Shown here: piece by piece, positions 34,701 through 46,019 of the stretch
Layout: each line of letters starts with the position of its first letter
Position numbering within the stretch: position 1 is the first letter of the stretch
Assembly (NCBI RefSeq): GCF_037975245.1
Contig: NC_092572.1
Span: 4,547,501-4,611,500 of the forward strand
Source: Apostichopus japonicus
Taxonomy: Eukaryota; Echinodermata; Holothuroidea; Aspidochirotida; Stichopodidae
Direction: 5' to 3'
DNA length: 64,000 bases
Program-made: the position numbers and the translations under genes
Notes under the pieces: model-generated
The model's input: the letters and a program-made list of their open reading frames with translations, nothing else
Databases searched by the model: none
Told to the model about the DNA's origin: nothing

Positions 34701-37700
34701 CTGGTAAGTTGTAAATCAGAGTTTCCTGGTGCTGGTGATAGAAGAGGTCATGAAGGAACAGCCCCTTATACCATCATAAGAATTAACTTGTACAAACTCA
34801 GAGAGCAATTTTGGTCTTACTTTATCAATTATTGATGTAACCCAAATGACCACATACCACACATGCTTTGCTTGATGATAGAACTGCTGTGCCTTTTCCG
34901 TTCAATGTTACCATAATTGACAATGCTGTTACTATGGTGATATTTTCATTTTGTATGGTCAGCCTAACCTCATATGGATATCAAGATTATAGTCTACCAA
35001 AGTCCACACCCACTAGGTGATGAAAGTGTACCACAGGTCAAATATAAATGCATCGTCATATTGTTTAGCTATGTTAATGGGATGACCAAATCGCTCTCAG
35101 TTTATTCTAATAATTACATAGAAGTTAATTCTTATAATGACATAGAAACGATAACTAATTTAAAAATCCAGGGGAGTTCCTTTCTTCTTTGAGATGCAAA
35201 CCTGGTAGAAATAGTTGTACCAGAGGTCATAGTCTTAAACTCTTAAAGTCACAAAGTAGGATTAATATCTGGCATAACTTTTTTTCTAATAGGGTTTTGA
35301 ATGAGTGGAATGGTTTGCCTGAGAAAGTTGTACTTGCAAGTAGTGTGAATGGGTTTGAGAATGCTTTGGACAAGCACTTTAAGCATTATAATCGGGTCTG
35401 AGTGTTTGGGTCTTCAGTTTTTTTCTCTCCTATAGGGTCCTTGATGGGGACTTGAGTGTCCCTCCTGTACTAAACTACTAAACTAAAATAAGAGGCACAT
35501 ATGCTATATTAATATTCTTGGACACAACTAAATATGGAAGTTGCAAATTCCACCAAACTGAGGGGATACAGTTCATCTGATACCACACTCCCCACTTTCA
35601 AACTCCTATGTGTATTGTGTTTAGGGCACAATCTTATGTAATACTGTCTCTGTACTCTGGAATAGTGTGGTGTTTACAATTCACAGAGCATATTTTTTCA
35701 TTCCGTTTGTCATAAAAGTCTGTAACTATAAACAGTTAGTAATATACTATATACCATATAGTAAAAACAACTATACGTCTTCAGGGATGTGCTCACACTG
35801 GACGTCAGCGGGCGACTGCGCCCAGCAGTTCTGAATGCCCACCAGCACGAAGAGTATTTTAAACATTTCCGCCCGGCAATTTTTTGATGATAATTTAACA
35901 AATTTTACCATAACCAAAATCTGGGAGAATACATGGCACAGAAAAGGAAAAATAGCACCACCTAAGCATACTTCACGTGCAAAATTTGTCCAGTGGGAAG
36001 GGGGTACCCCACCCATGAGATTCCTCTCCCAGGGTGTGGATCACACTACCGCACAATCTGCGCGGCACTCAAATATTCCTGAGCAAATCCCTGCATCTTT
36101 ATGTGAATATGTACCAGCATTATTCTATGCAAGGTAAATTATTCCATGTCACTGTTCAACATACTTCGATATAAACAGAACACAGTTCTCTGCCCAAGTA
36201 TGAGCCATGTTATTGATACTGTTGACTTCTGCAGCATTTATATATATATATTTTTTCTCCAATTGTTTTGTGTGCCAGAGCTGAAGAGAGCACCTTTAGT
36301 TCTAGAGAGGGGGAGCAGTTTCAAGGATTCTGTGAGACCATCGCTAACCAGTTGGTTCCTTACATGGGCCGATGTCTACAAGCTCTATTCCCTCAGTCGG
36401 TGATAGCACAGACAATGGGACTGACTGTGGCTGAACTCCAAAAATGGGTAAGTGAGAGAAAATGTCAAGTATGGTAAATAGCACTGTGGGCTATCTGAAA
36501 CTGTGAGCTATCTGGCACTGTGGTATGGAAATTATAGATTTGTGGAACCAATACTGCACTCATTCCTCATGTAGTAAGACGCCACACATGCAAATTGCTA
36601 CACATCCTTTGGTGCTGTGGTCGTAATTCAGCTGCCAATTTGGTTGGAAAAGTCAGGATATTCTAGTCCCCTGAATTTGTCCTTCATTTGTATGTATGTA
36701 TTTTAGATCCTCCTGCAAGCAAGAACTCGCGAAGAAGCCATCATTGGCTTATCAAAGCCACAAGCTGACCGACGTCAGCCTTTTAGATTCATATTTAACG
36801 TCCATGATTATGAATTGTCAATTGTGAACAACTCTGTAACTGGACGACATACATTAATCTTGGAGTGACTCAAACTCAGGACCTTATGATTGAAATGCAC
36901 CGGTGTTTACCACTGAGCTAACACTCTCCAGCTAACACTCCACTTTATTTTCATTTCTGGTGTATTCAAGTTTTGTCAAAGTATCTCATTCCTTGATTCT
37001 TGTCTTATTGCATTTTCATCAAAAGTAACATTTTTCATCAGATCAAGAGGGAAGGAGGAGAAGAAAGGCGGTGGGGGGATGTTATTTTTGTCTTGCTGCA
37101 TTCTATATTGTTGTAAGTAATTGCTTGTTTTCTTTCTAACTCGATCAGGGCACAGTTGGCATTTTGAATATCTCAAACATCATCTCAGAAATGGACCACC
37201 TGCTACCAAAGAAGGACAGCGAGATCGCAGACACAGCGTCAGAAACGAGAAACAAGAAGGACGACCTGTCGCAGATACCAGAGGAGGATGAAGAGGAAGA
37301 GGAGAAGGACTCAACGAAGGAAGCAGACATGGAGGAGAGAGTCTCTGGTCAAAGAGTCAACTTTGAGGTTGGTGATGAAGATGGAGATAACCCCGAGAGA
37401 GAATTGGTAAGAGAGCTGAGTAAGATAGATGAAGAAGAGGAAGAAAGGTCTGCGGGAACAGAGCAGGAGAAAGGTAACGGTATCGATCAGGGGACAGTGT
37501 CAAGCACAGCAGAAGGGGAACCAGGAGGGGGGGATGGAGGTCTATTAGAGGGGGATGAAGGGGAGGGTGAAGGGAAGGGAGGAGAGGAAGGACAGGAATG
37601 GTCACAGAGCGGCTGGGATGACTTCCCTGTGGAAGAAGAGGCGATTGTGGAGGAAGAGACAAGAGGTGATAATACACCAGGGTTAAATAAGGGTAAAGGT

Positions 37701-37715
37701 GGAAAAGGAGATTGA
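25762..37715 (+). CDS. COG8: Conserved oligomeric Golgi complex subunit 8 (COG8), eleven exons, 710 aa
   Basis: COG8 belongs to lobe B of the COG tether, which captures retrograde vesicles at the Golgi. Coding exons are 25762-25837, 27604-27800, 28272-28375, 30389-30560, 30982-31195, 32073-32236, 33011-33210, 33793-33874, 34275-34462, 36279-36447 and 37149-37715. All are GT-AG with matching phases, totalling 2133 nt. The Dor1/COG8 core runs from about residue 25 to 545. Diagnostic stretches include [68 protein letters not shown] and AEESTFSS. The start [13 protein letters not shown] is the first ATG after the promoter-like region. The final exon encodes a long Asp/Glu/Gly-rich, disordered tail (about 545-710), making the protein longer than human COG8 (612 residues). 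Introns contain several transposon fragments but no exon is interrupted. Identification is from recognised family sequence, without a search. Confidence 0.96.
25838..27603. other. COG8 intron 1
   Basis: Contains a local direct repeat of AATTGACGCACCTTC (near 26080 and 26095) and several TAGGCCTA-type palindromes near 25990 to 26040. A minus-strand frame at 26652 to 26858 has no exon borders. No other feature seen. Confidence 0.5.
28376..30388. other. COG8 intron 3
   Basis: About 2 kb with short repeats of AACTACAGCACTACA near 29310 to 29360 and a G-rich patch near 29744 to 29775. No exon or recognisable transposon could be supported. Confidence 0.5.
31196..32072. other. COG8 intron 5
   Basis: Open frames on both strands (31151 to 31577 and 31690 to 31881) overlap the exon edge or low-complexity purine sequence and are not supported as coding. 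Confidence 0.5.
32273..32433. mobile_element. hAT-like MITE (161 bp) in COG8 intron 6
   Basis: Left end AGGCATGAGCTT and right end (reverse complement) AGGGATGAGCCTGG form terminal inverted repeats. The 8 bases outside are GCTTTTAC on the left and GCTTTTAA on the right, a 7/8 match to an 8-bp target duplication, the hallmark of hAT elements. No transposase, so non-autonomous. It is related in termini to the copies at 35782 and 62417. Confidence 0.65.
32434..33010. other. Remainder of COG8 intron 6
   Basis: A+T-rich intron sequence with no recognised feature. The open frame that begins at 32900 is the intron end read into exon 7. Confidence 0.5.
33211..33792. other. COG8 intron 7
   Basis: A+T-rich, no recognised feature. 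The frame at 33162 to 33431 is a shadow running out of exon 7. Confidence 0.5.
34970..35490 (+). pseudogene. 3' fragment of a LINE polymerase gene and its UTR in COG8 intron 9
   Basis: A frame at about 35189 to 35401 contains [34 protein letters not shown] and [13 protein letters not shown]. These are characteristic of the extreme C-terminus of non-LTR retrotransposon reverse transcriptases. Upstream (34974 to 35190) is a separate, frame-shifted piece that ends before it. After the stop, a short 3' UTR (GGGTCCTTGATGGGGAC) follows and ends near 35490. It is a 5'-truncated dead copy. It lies in the same orientation as COG8 and does not touch an exon. Confidence 0.8.
35782..36093. mobile_element. 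hAT-like MITE (about 312 bp) in COG8 intron 9
   Basis: Termini CAGGGATGTGCTCA and, at the right, TGAGCAAATCCCTG (reverse complement CAGGGATTTGCTCA) match the ends of the element at 62417. The interior shares CGCCCAGCA-type phrases with it. The flanking 8 bases match only weakly (ACGTCTTC and GCATCTTT), so the target duplication has decayed. No transposase is present. Confidence 0.7.
36687..36930 (-). mobile_element. tRNA-derived SINE in COG8 intron 10
   Basis: On the minus strand the head (36929 to 36862) reads GGAGAGTGTTAGCTCAGTGG with an A-box, then GAGTTTGAGTC as the B-box of a tRNA-type pol III promoter. The body follows with TCGGTCAGCTTG and ATGGCTTCTTCGCGAGTTC, and a tail of CATA repeats near 36690. 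The body matches the element at 55290. A functional tRNA is excluded because the arms do not fold cleanly and the SINE body follows. Confidence 0.8.
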
Positions 37716-37885
37716 AGAAAGACCCGGGAAATGAAGAGAGATAGGAGCACTGGGGATTTAAAGAGGATTATAGCCGGGAGGACAGGAGATGATAATATAC
37801 CAGGGTTAAATAAGGGTAAAGGGGGAATAGGAGATTGAAGAAAGACCAAGGAAATGAAGAGAGATAGGAGCACAGGGGATTTGTA
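37660..37885 (+). repeat. Tandem duplication spanning the COG8 stop codon
   Basis: About 100 matching bases, including GATAATACACCAGGGTTAAA and GGAGATTGAAGAAAGACC, occur at about 37666 to 37760 and again at about 37788 to 37885 with roughly 122-bp spacing. The first copy contains the COG8 stop TGA (37713 to 37715). The second copy is in the 3' UTR and repeats the same GGAGATTGA. Confidence 0.9.
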
Positions 37886-38889
37886 GCCTGGAGGAAAGAT
37901 TGAGCTTGAGCATGTTAAAATTTAGCAAGAAGAAAGAAAAAATGTCTAACAGCTGTCAAGTAAGCACAGGAGAGATTTTAGGAAGGGTGTTTGCAAGATT
38001 GAAGTTAGCGATCTTGTCCTTGAAAAGTGTTACCGTTATGTTTATTTCTTTCTTTCGTTCCTCCCTTATTTTCATTTTTTGATCTTCATTTTGAGGAAAG
38101 GAATCTTTGTTAAAAGTTTAATACCTTGCAGCAACCAAACATTCTTCCGTATTCCTTGATGCGAACACTGTTTTGTCACATGACAATTTGATTGTGTGTG
38201 GTAGGGTAGGTAGGTAGCATGTGTTTATGTGATAGTGTGGGAATATGTTTGGTAACCTTTATGTCCGTGTGAAAAATTGTCTGAACAACATCACCATCAG
38301 GGGGAGCATTGTTCAGTCTCTGACAAATGGTTTAATATATGAAATTAAGACTTCATATTTATTCATAGATATTCATAGATGCTACCCTTAATGAATGACT
38401 TAGGGCAAGAATTTCAACATTAAATCCAGCAGGTTTCTGTCAGTTATGGGTGTATTCTGCTACAAGTATACAAAGTGGCAGGTTAAACATTGCATTTAAA
38501 TTTGGTTATACCAAGTTGAAGCAAGCAGACCATTGAGTCAGTTGGTCAGATGTAATGTCCAATTCAGTAGATAATGTCAGGCTTTGGTGTCTCACATGGT
38601 AGTTTCACAATGCATTACAAATTTGTCAGTAACAAATAGTATTGGATCTCATTGTTGGATGCCCAGTTAATTTCAAGATGAAAGTGTTGAGCTACAGTAT
38701 TAACAACAGATTCAATGTGGATAGAGTATCTTTTGATATCAATCAGCTATCCATTCTTGCAGTTTAAGTACTTGAAACACAAGTATCTTTTAAATTTAGA
38801 CTAACTATTCCTCTTTTGCCCCCCTGGCAATAGCGATAATTACAAGTATTGATTACTCGCATCCACCATTCTCCCATGGTCTTTGTACC
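37886..38889. other. COG8 3' UTR and downstream sequence
   Basis: No AATAAA is apparent on the plus strand; an ATTAAA variant lies near 38420. An open frame at 37900 to 38082 has no family features. Nothing else is seen before the minisatellite. Confidence 0.45.
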
Positions 38890-39530
38890 ACCTTGACATT
38901 TACACAGTGGTGGTCACCCTTCCTCACCCCTGCTTTTTCTGCCACCGTGACATATCCACCAGTGGTGGTTACACTTCTTCTCCTACAACCCTGGTGTTAC
39001 TGCCATCATGTCATATAGCAGTGGTGGTCACCCTTCTCCTACAACCCTGGTGTTACTGCAATCATGTCATATAGCACCAGTGGTGGTTTCACTTCTCCTA
39101 CAACCAATCATGTCATATAGCACCAGTGGTGGTTTCACTTCTTCTCCTACAACCCTGGTGTTACTGCAATCATGTCATATAGCACCAGTGGTGGTTTCAC
39201 TTCTTCTCCTACAACCCTGGTGTTACTGCAATCATGTCATATAGCACCAGTGGTGGTTTCACTTCTTCTCCTACAACCAATCATGTCATATAGCACCAGT
39301 GGTGGTTACACTTCTTCTCCTACAACCCTGGTGTTACTGCCATGTCATATAGCACCAGTGGTGGTTACACTTCTTCTCCTACAACCCTGGTGTTACTGCA
39401 ATCATGTCATATAGCACCAGTGGTGGTTTCACTTCTTCTCCTACAACCCTGGTGTTACTGCCATCATGTCATATGCACCAGTGGTGGTTTCACTTCTTCT
39501 CCTACAACCCTGGTGTTACTGTCTTCATGT
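38890..39530. repeat. 62-bp minisatellite, first block
   Basis: Tandem units of about 62 bp with core phrases AGCACCAGTGGTGGTTTCAC and TCTCCTACAACCCTGGTGTT. Shorter units lack the 15 or so bases between ACAACC and AATCATG. The leftmost units (38890 to 39000) are diverged. The period is not a multiple of three, so the Ser/Thr/Val-rich frames repeat in alternating frames and are not genes. Confidence 0.95.
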
Positions 39531-39868
39531 CATATAGCGGCCATGGTCACACTTCTTCTCCACCTTTTGCCTTACCTTCAGCTGACATATGCCCCATGTG
39601 GCTTTCACACAGCTCCACTTCTTGTCCTCTTGTCTAAGGTTCATTATGCACCTTTGCTACAAACATTTGCTCACCTGTTGCTATAGAGGATGTTGCCTCC
39701 ATGACATACATTATGGCATTGTTTGCAAACTACATGTCCTAATGTCAACTTCTGACCAAAGTACTCAATTTCTGAACCAACAGCTGAAGACACCCTTCAT
39801 TTCTTTGTACAGGTATTTCGGGAAACTTCTCTGCAGGTGATTTATCTTCAAGAAGTTCACCTTGGTTT
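39523..39868. repeat. 345-bp block embedded inside the minisatellite (copy 1)
   Basis: Unique-looking sequence from TTCATGTCATATAGCGGCC to AAGAAGTTCACCTTGG, nearly identical to 41262 to 41606. Here it breaks off directly into minisatellite sequence (TTTCACTTCTTCTCC), while copy 2 continues into single-copy DNA (ATGGAATCTTC). Confidence 0.93.
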
Positions 39869-41270
39869 CACTTCTTCTCCTACAACCCTGGTGTTACTGC
39901 CATGTCATATAGCACCAGTGGTGGTTACACTTCTTCTCCTACAACCCTGGTGTTACTGCAATCATGTCATATAGCACCAGTGGTGGTTTCACTTCTTCTC
40001 CTACAACCCTGGTGTTACTGCCATCATGTCATATGCACCAGTGGTGGTTACACTTCTTCTCCTACAACCCTGGTGTTACTGCAATCATGTCATATAGCAC
40101 CAGTGGTGGTTTCACTTCTTCTCCTACAACCAATCATGTCATATAGCACCAGTGGTGGTTTCACTTCTTCTCCTACAACCCTGGTGTTACTGCAATCATG
40201 TCATATAGCACCAGTGGTGGTTTCACTTCTTCTCCTACAACCCTGGTGTTACTGCAATCATGTCATATAGCACCAGTGGTGGTTTCACTTCTTCTCCTAC
40301 AACCAATCATGTCATATAGCACCAGTGGTGGTTACACTTCTTCTCCTACAACCCTGGTGTTACTGCAATCATGTCATATAGCACCAGTGGTGGTTTCACT
40401 TCTTCTCCTACAACCAATCATGTCATATAGCACCAGTGGTGGTTACACTTCTTCTCCTACAACCCTGGTGTTACTGCAATCATGTCATATAGCACCAGTG
40501 GTGGTTTCACTTCTTCTCCTACAACCCTGGTGTTACTGCCATCATGTCATATGCACCAGTGGTGGTTACACTTCTTCTCCTACAACCCTGGTGTTACTGC
40601 CATCATGTCATATGCACCAGTGGTGGTTTCACTTCTTCTCCTACAACCCTGGTGTTACTGCAATCATGTCATATAGCACCAGTGGTGGTTTCACTTCTTC
40701 TCCTACAACCCTGGTGTTACTGCCATCATGTCATATGCACCAGTGGTGGTTACACTTCTTCTCCTACAACCCTGGTGTTACTGCAATCATGTCATATAGC
40801 ACCAGTGGTGGTTTCACTTCTTCTCCTACAACCAATCATGTCATATAGCACCAGTGGTGGTTACACTTCTTCTCCTACAACCCTGGTGTTACTGCAATCA
40901 TGTCATATAGCACCAGTGGTGGTTTCACTTCTTCTCCTACAACCCTGGTGTTACTGCCATCATGTCATATGCACCAGTGGTGGTTACACTTCTTCTCCTA
41001 CAACCCTGGTGTTACTGCCATCATGTCATATGCACCAGTGGTGGTTTCACTTCTTCTCCTACAACCCTGGTGTTACTGCAATCATGTCATATAGCACCAG
41101 TGGTGGTTTCACTTCTTCTCCTACAACCCTGGTGTTACTGCCATCATGTCATATGCACCAGTGGTGGTTACACTTCTTCTCCTACAACCCTGGTGTTACT
41201 GCCATCATGTCATATGCACCAGTGGTGGTTTCACTTCTTCTCCTACAACCCTGGTGTTACTGTCTTCATG
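39869..41270. repeat. 62-bp minisatellite, second block
   Basis: About 23 further units of the same repeat as at 38890 to 39530. Multi-unit strings are themselves repeated (for example the order of variants at 40440 to 40850 recurs at 40858 to 41270), indicating higher-order duplication of about 418 bp. Confidence 0.95.
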
Positions 41271-41606
41271 TCATATAGCGGCGGTGGTCACACTTCTTCT
41301 CCACCTTTTGCCTTACCTTCAGCTGACATATGCCCCATGTGGCTTTCACACAGCTCCACTTCTTGTCCTCTTTGTCTAAGGTTCATTATGCACCTTTGCT
41401 ACAAACATTTGCTCACCTGTTGCTATAGAGGATGTTGCCTCCATGACATACATTATGGCATTGTTTGCAAACTACATGTCCTAATGTCAACTTCTGACCA
41501 AAGTACTCAATTTCTGAACCAACAGCTGAAGACACCCTTCATTTCTTTGTACAGGTATTTCGGGAAACTTCTCTGCAGGTGATTTATCTTCAAGAAGTTC
41601 ACCTTG
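41262..41606. repeat. 345-bp block at the end of the minisatellite (copy 2)
   Basis: Matches 39523 to 39868 with only a few differences (for example CTCTTTGTC here against CTCTTGTC there). It continues into non-repeated sequence at 41607 and is therefore probably the original copy. Confidence 0.93.
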
Positions 41607-41737
41607 GATGGAATCTTCAAAGTCTCCCCTCGCAATGTTAAAAGCTAATTCGACGCAGGCAAAATTTTGTTGGAAAAGGGCCCTTTTCATGATGCAAAGT
41701 CCAGTGCATTCTCCCTCCAGTCCCTGTAATGTTACCT

Positions 41738-44700
41738 AGAGAATCTGGAATTTGTAAAATAAACATGTAAAGCATAACAAATGTGAAGAGTAATCAGTGA
41801 CTAACAGGTTGTTTGTAATAAGGATCAATTTGTAACATAAACAGATTGATGTCTTGCCATGTAAAACATTACAAATGTGAGGATAAAACAGTGACTGTAA
41901 TGGTTTCCTCAGAATCATGATTAAAGTGTAACATAAACAGATTGGTGTCTGCTTTGTAAAAACATAACAGTTTCTTCAGAATCAGGATCAAATTGTAACA
42001 TAAACAGATTGATGTCTGCTATGTAAAACATTACAAATAAGAGGATAAAACAGTGACTGTAATGGTTTCTTCAGAATCAGGATCAAATTGTAACATAAAC
42101 AGATTGATGTCTGCTATGTTAAACATTACAAATAAGAGGATAAAACAGTGACTGTAATGGTTTCCTCAGAATCAGGATTAAAGTGTAACATAAACAGATT
42201 GATGTCTGCTATGTAAAAACATAACAGTTTCTTCAGAATCAGGATCAAATTGTAACATAAACAGATTGGTGTCTGCTATGTTAAACATTACAAATAAGAG
42301 GATAAAACAGTGACTGTAATGGTTTCCTCACAGTCAGGATCAAAGTGTAACATAAACAGATTGATGTCTGCTATGTAAAACATTACAAATAAGAGGATAA
42401 AACAGTGACTGTAATGGTTTCCTTAGAATCAGGATTAATGTGTAACATAAACAGATTGATGTCTGCTATGTTAAACATTACAAATAAGAGGATAAAACAG
42501 TGACTGTAATGGTTTCTTCAGAATCAGGATCAAATTGTAACATAAACAGATTGATGTCTGCTATGTTAAACATTACAAATAAGAGGATAAAACAGTGACT
42601 CTAATGGTTTCCTCAGAATCAGGATTAAAGTGTAACATAAACAGATTGATGTCTGCTATGTAAAAACATAACAGTTTCTTCAGAATCAGGATCAAATTGT
42701 AACATAAACAGATTGATGTCTGCTATGTAAAACATTACAAATGTGAGAATAAAACAGTGACTGTAATGGTTTCTTCAGAATCAGGATCAAATTGTAACAT
42801 AAACAGATTGATGTCTGCTATGTTAAACATTACAAATAAGAGGATAAAACAGTGACTGTAATGGTTTCTTCAGAATCAGGATCAAATTGTAACATAAACA
42901 GATTGATGTCTGCTATGTAAAACATTACAAATGTGAGAATAAAACAGTGACTGTAATGGTTTCTTCAGAATCAGGATCAAATTGTAACATAAACAGATTG
43001 ATGTCTGCTATGTAAAACATTACAAATGTGAGGATAAAACAGTGACTGTAATGGTTTCCTCAGAATCAGGATTAATGTGTAACATAAACAGATTGATGTC
43101 TGCTATGTTAAACATTACAAATAAGAGGATAAAACAGTGACTGTAATGGTTTCTTTAGAATCAGGATCAAATTGTAACATAAACAGATTGATGTCTGCTA
43201 TGTTAAACATTACAAATAAGAGGATAAAACAGTGACTGTAATGGTTTCCTCAGAATCAGGATTAATGTGTAACATAAACAGATTGATGTCTGCTATGTAA
43301 AACATTACAAATGTGAGGATAAAACAGTGACTGTAATGGTTTCTTCAGAATCAGGATCAAATTGTAACATAAACAGATTGATGTCTGCTATGTAAAACAT
43401 TACAAATAAGAGGATAAAACAGTGACTCTAATGGTTTCCTCACAGTCAGGATCAAAGTGTAACATAAACAGATTGATGTCTGCTATGTAAAACATTACAA
43501 ATGTGAGGATAAAACAGTGACTGTATGGTTTCCTTAGAATCAGGATTAAAGTGTTACATAAACAGATTGATGTCTGCTTTGTAAAAACATAACAGTTTCT
43601 TCAGAATCAGGATCAAATTGTAACATAAACAGATTGATGTCTGTTATGTTAAACATTACAAATAAGAGGATAAAACAGTGACTGTAATGGTTTCCTCAGA
43701 ATCAGGATTAATGTGTAACATAAACAGATTGGTGTCTGCTATGTAAAACATAACAGTTTCTTCAGGATCAGGATCAAATTGTAACATAAACAGATTGATG
43801 TCTGCTATGTAAAACATAACAGTTTCTTCAGGATCAGGATCAAATTGTAACATAAACAGATTGATGTCTGCTATGTAAAACATTACAAATAAGAGGATAA
43901 AACAGTGACTGTAATGGTTTCCTCAGAATCAGGATTAATGTGTAACATAAACAGATTGATGTCTGCTATGTTAAACATTACAAATAAGAGGATAAAACAG
44001 TGACTGTAATGGTTTCTTCAGAATCAGGATCAAATTGTAACATAAACAGATTGATGTCTGCTATGTTAAACATTACAAATAAGAGGATAAAACAGTGACT
44101 GTAATGGTTTCCTCAGAATCAGGATCAAATTGTAACATAAACAGATTGATGTCTGCTATGTTAAACATTACAAATAAGAGGATAAAACAGTGACTGTAAT
44201 GGTTTCCTCAGAATCAGGATTAATGTGTAACATAAACAGATTGATGTCTGCTATGTAAAACATAACAGTTTCTTCAGGATCAGGATCAAATTGTAACATA
44301 AACAGATTGATGTCTGCTATGTAAAACATAACAGTTTCTTCAGAATCAGGATCAATTTGTAACATAAACAGATTGGTGTCTGCTATGTAAAACATAACAG
44401 TTTCTTCAGGATCAGGATCAAATTGTAACATAAACAGATTGATGTCTGCTATGTAAAACATAACAGTTTCTTCAGAATCAGGATCAATTTGTAACATAAA
44501 CATATTGATGTCTGCTATGTAAAACATAACAGTTTCTTCAGAATCAGGATCAAATTGTAACATAAACAGATTGATGTCTGCTATGTAAAACATTACAAAA
44601 ATATGGATAAAACAGTGACTGTAATGGTTTTCTCAGAATCAGAATTAAAGTGTAACATAAACAGATTGGTGTCTGCTATGTAAAAACATAACAGTTTCTT

Positions 44701-45096
44701 CAGAATCAGAATTAAAGTGTAACATAAACAGATTGATGTCTGCTATGTAAAACATTACAAATGTGAGAATAAAACAGTGACTGTAATGGTTTCCTCAGAA
44801 TCAGGATTAATGTGTAACATAAACAGATTGATGTCTGCTATGTAAAACATTACAAAAGTAAGGATAAAACAGTGACTGTAATGGTTTCCTCAGAATCAGG
44901 ATTAAAGTGTAACATAAACAGATTGATGTCTGCTATGTAAAAACATAACAGTTTCTTCAGAATCAGGATCAAATTGTAACATAAACAGATTGATGTCTGC
45001 TATGTAAAACATTACAAATGTGAGGATAAAACAGTGACTGTAATGGTTTCCTCAGAATCAGAATTAAAGTGTAACATAAACAGATTGTTGTCTGCT
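41738..45096. repeat. Two-form minisatellite, about 94-bp and 66-bp units
   Basis: All units share AACATAAACAGATTG then ATGTCTGCTATGT. Long units insert ATTACAAATAAGAGGATAAA and CAGTGACTGTAATGG; short units have CATAACAGTTTCTTCAG instead. Short units are 66 bp (22 codons), so runs of them give minus-strand frames with the repeat MFYIADINLFMLQFDPDSEE (for example 44168 to 44593). There are about 35 to 40 units in total. It directly abuts the duplicated block that starts near 45100. Confidence 0.95.
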
Positions 45097-45104
45097 GCTG
45101 TTGC

Positions 45105-46019
45105 ACGATGTTCTGTCGTAATCTGCAGGGTAAATACTATATATTCACCATAACAGTAAACTGAATTACGATATGCATATATAAAATACAATAAAGTTAA
45201 AACATGGCAGTCGTCATGGCCTAGCACTAATGGCCTAACTAATATAATATTCCAGGGGTCACTCCCATCTCATCTAGTAGGATGATATCCCTCAGTCCAT
45301 GAATGGCATCGGCTAGTGGGGGTACATCATACGTTCCTAGGTTATCCAGACCAGGAGTGGGGGGGCTCAGGTGTTAAAAATACCATCTAATGGGACATCT
45401 ACCAGCACAGTCTCTCGATAGAGTGCAAACTACATCCACAATATCTGTATATACTGTGTAGAAATTAATGCAATTAATTTCTGATTAACTCAGTACAGTT
45501 CGTTTCCACTGCAGGTGTATGGCAGCTCGGAGTGTCTTGGTGAATGGTCTCAATCTGAATTCAAAGTAACTTTTGGTGGGTTAACAAACCTTTGGCGTAT
45601 TCAGTACAATCAAAGGAAATCCTTTGAATACATCTGGCAACTGCATTGTTGGCAAGGTCTTTGCCCTTTTGGTCAAGCTGGCTAAACGCACAATTTGCTC
45701 CTCCAATTGTATATGGTCTTGATTGGCCATTTGTGTCTTCTTTAGCCTTCAGGAGACTACAGTAACTCTTGAGTTCCTGAGAGACCTTATGAAAGGGATA
45801 GGCAATGAAATGCAGAAACATTTCTTTCTTTTGTTTCTTCTGGAAACCTCTCTTCTACCTCCTCCCACGTCTCCAAACCAACCCAGTCCAGGAACATTTG
45901 CTGGATTTTGAGGTGCTTTATCAGCTTATGCGTCTCCTCCTTAAATTGACCCAAAGTCTTGATACCATCGGACAGCTCCTTTAAAAGTGTTTTAGTTGAT
46001 GAAGCAGGGAGCCCAGTCA
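45105..46019 (-). pseudogene. Duplicated broken coding block, copy A
   Basis: Minus-strand frames read LTGLPASSTKTLLKELSDGI ... HLKIQQMFLDWVGLETWEE (46023 to 45787). A +1 shift gives FLHFIAYPFHKVSQELKSYC ... GGANCAFSQLDQKG (45850 to 45561), ending TAA or TGA soon after. The function is not recognised. The block continues with non-coding sequence to 45105. It is about 90% or more identical to 47631 to 48526. The same frame break between the two halves occurs in both copies, so it predates the duplication or hides a splice. Confidence 0.6.

Noticed and set aside
36862..36929. Possible minus-strand tRNA gene
   Set aside because: A- and B-boxes are present but the arms pair poorly, and the same SINE body as at 55.3 kb follows directly.
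37357..37873. Minus-strand Pro/Leu/Ser-rich frames opposite the COG8 tail
   Set aside because: They are the complement of the purine-rich acidic-tail exon of COG8 and its duplicated 3' flank.
40198..41582. Plus-strand open frames of 200 to 244 residues in the 62-bp minisatellite
   Set aside because: The unit is not a multiple of three and the frames repeat in shifted registers. There is no start, splice or domain evidence.
43656..44593. Minus-strand frames with MFYIADINLFMLQFDPDSEE repeats
   Set aside because: Produced by runs of the 66-bp minisatellite unit; broken wherever the 94-bp unit occurs.
38890..45096. Possible CRISPR-like array
   Set aside because: The units are head-to-tail with no unique spacers, in a eukaryotic intergenic region. 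They are minisatellites.
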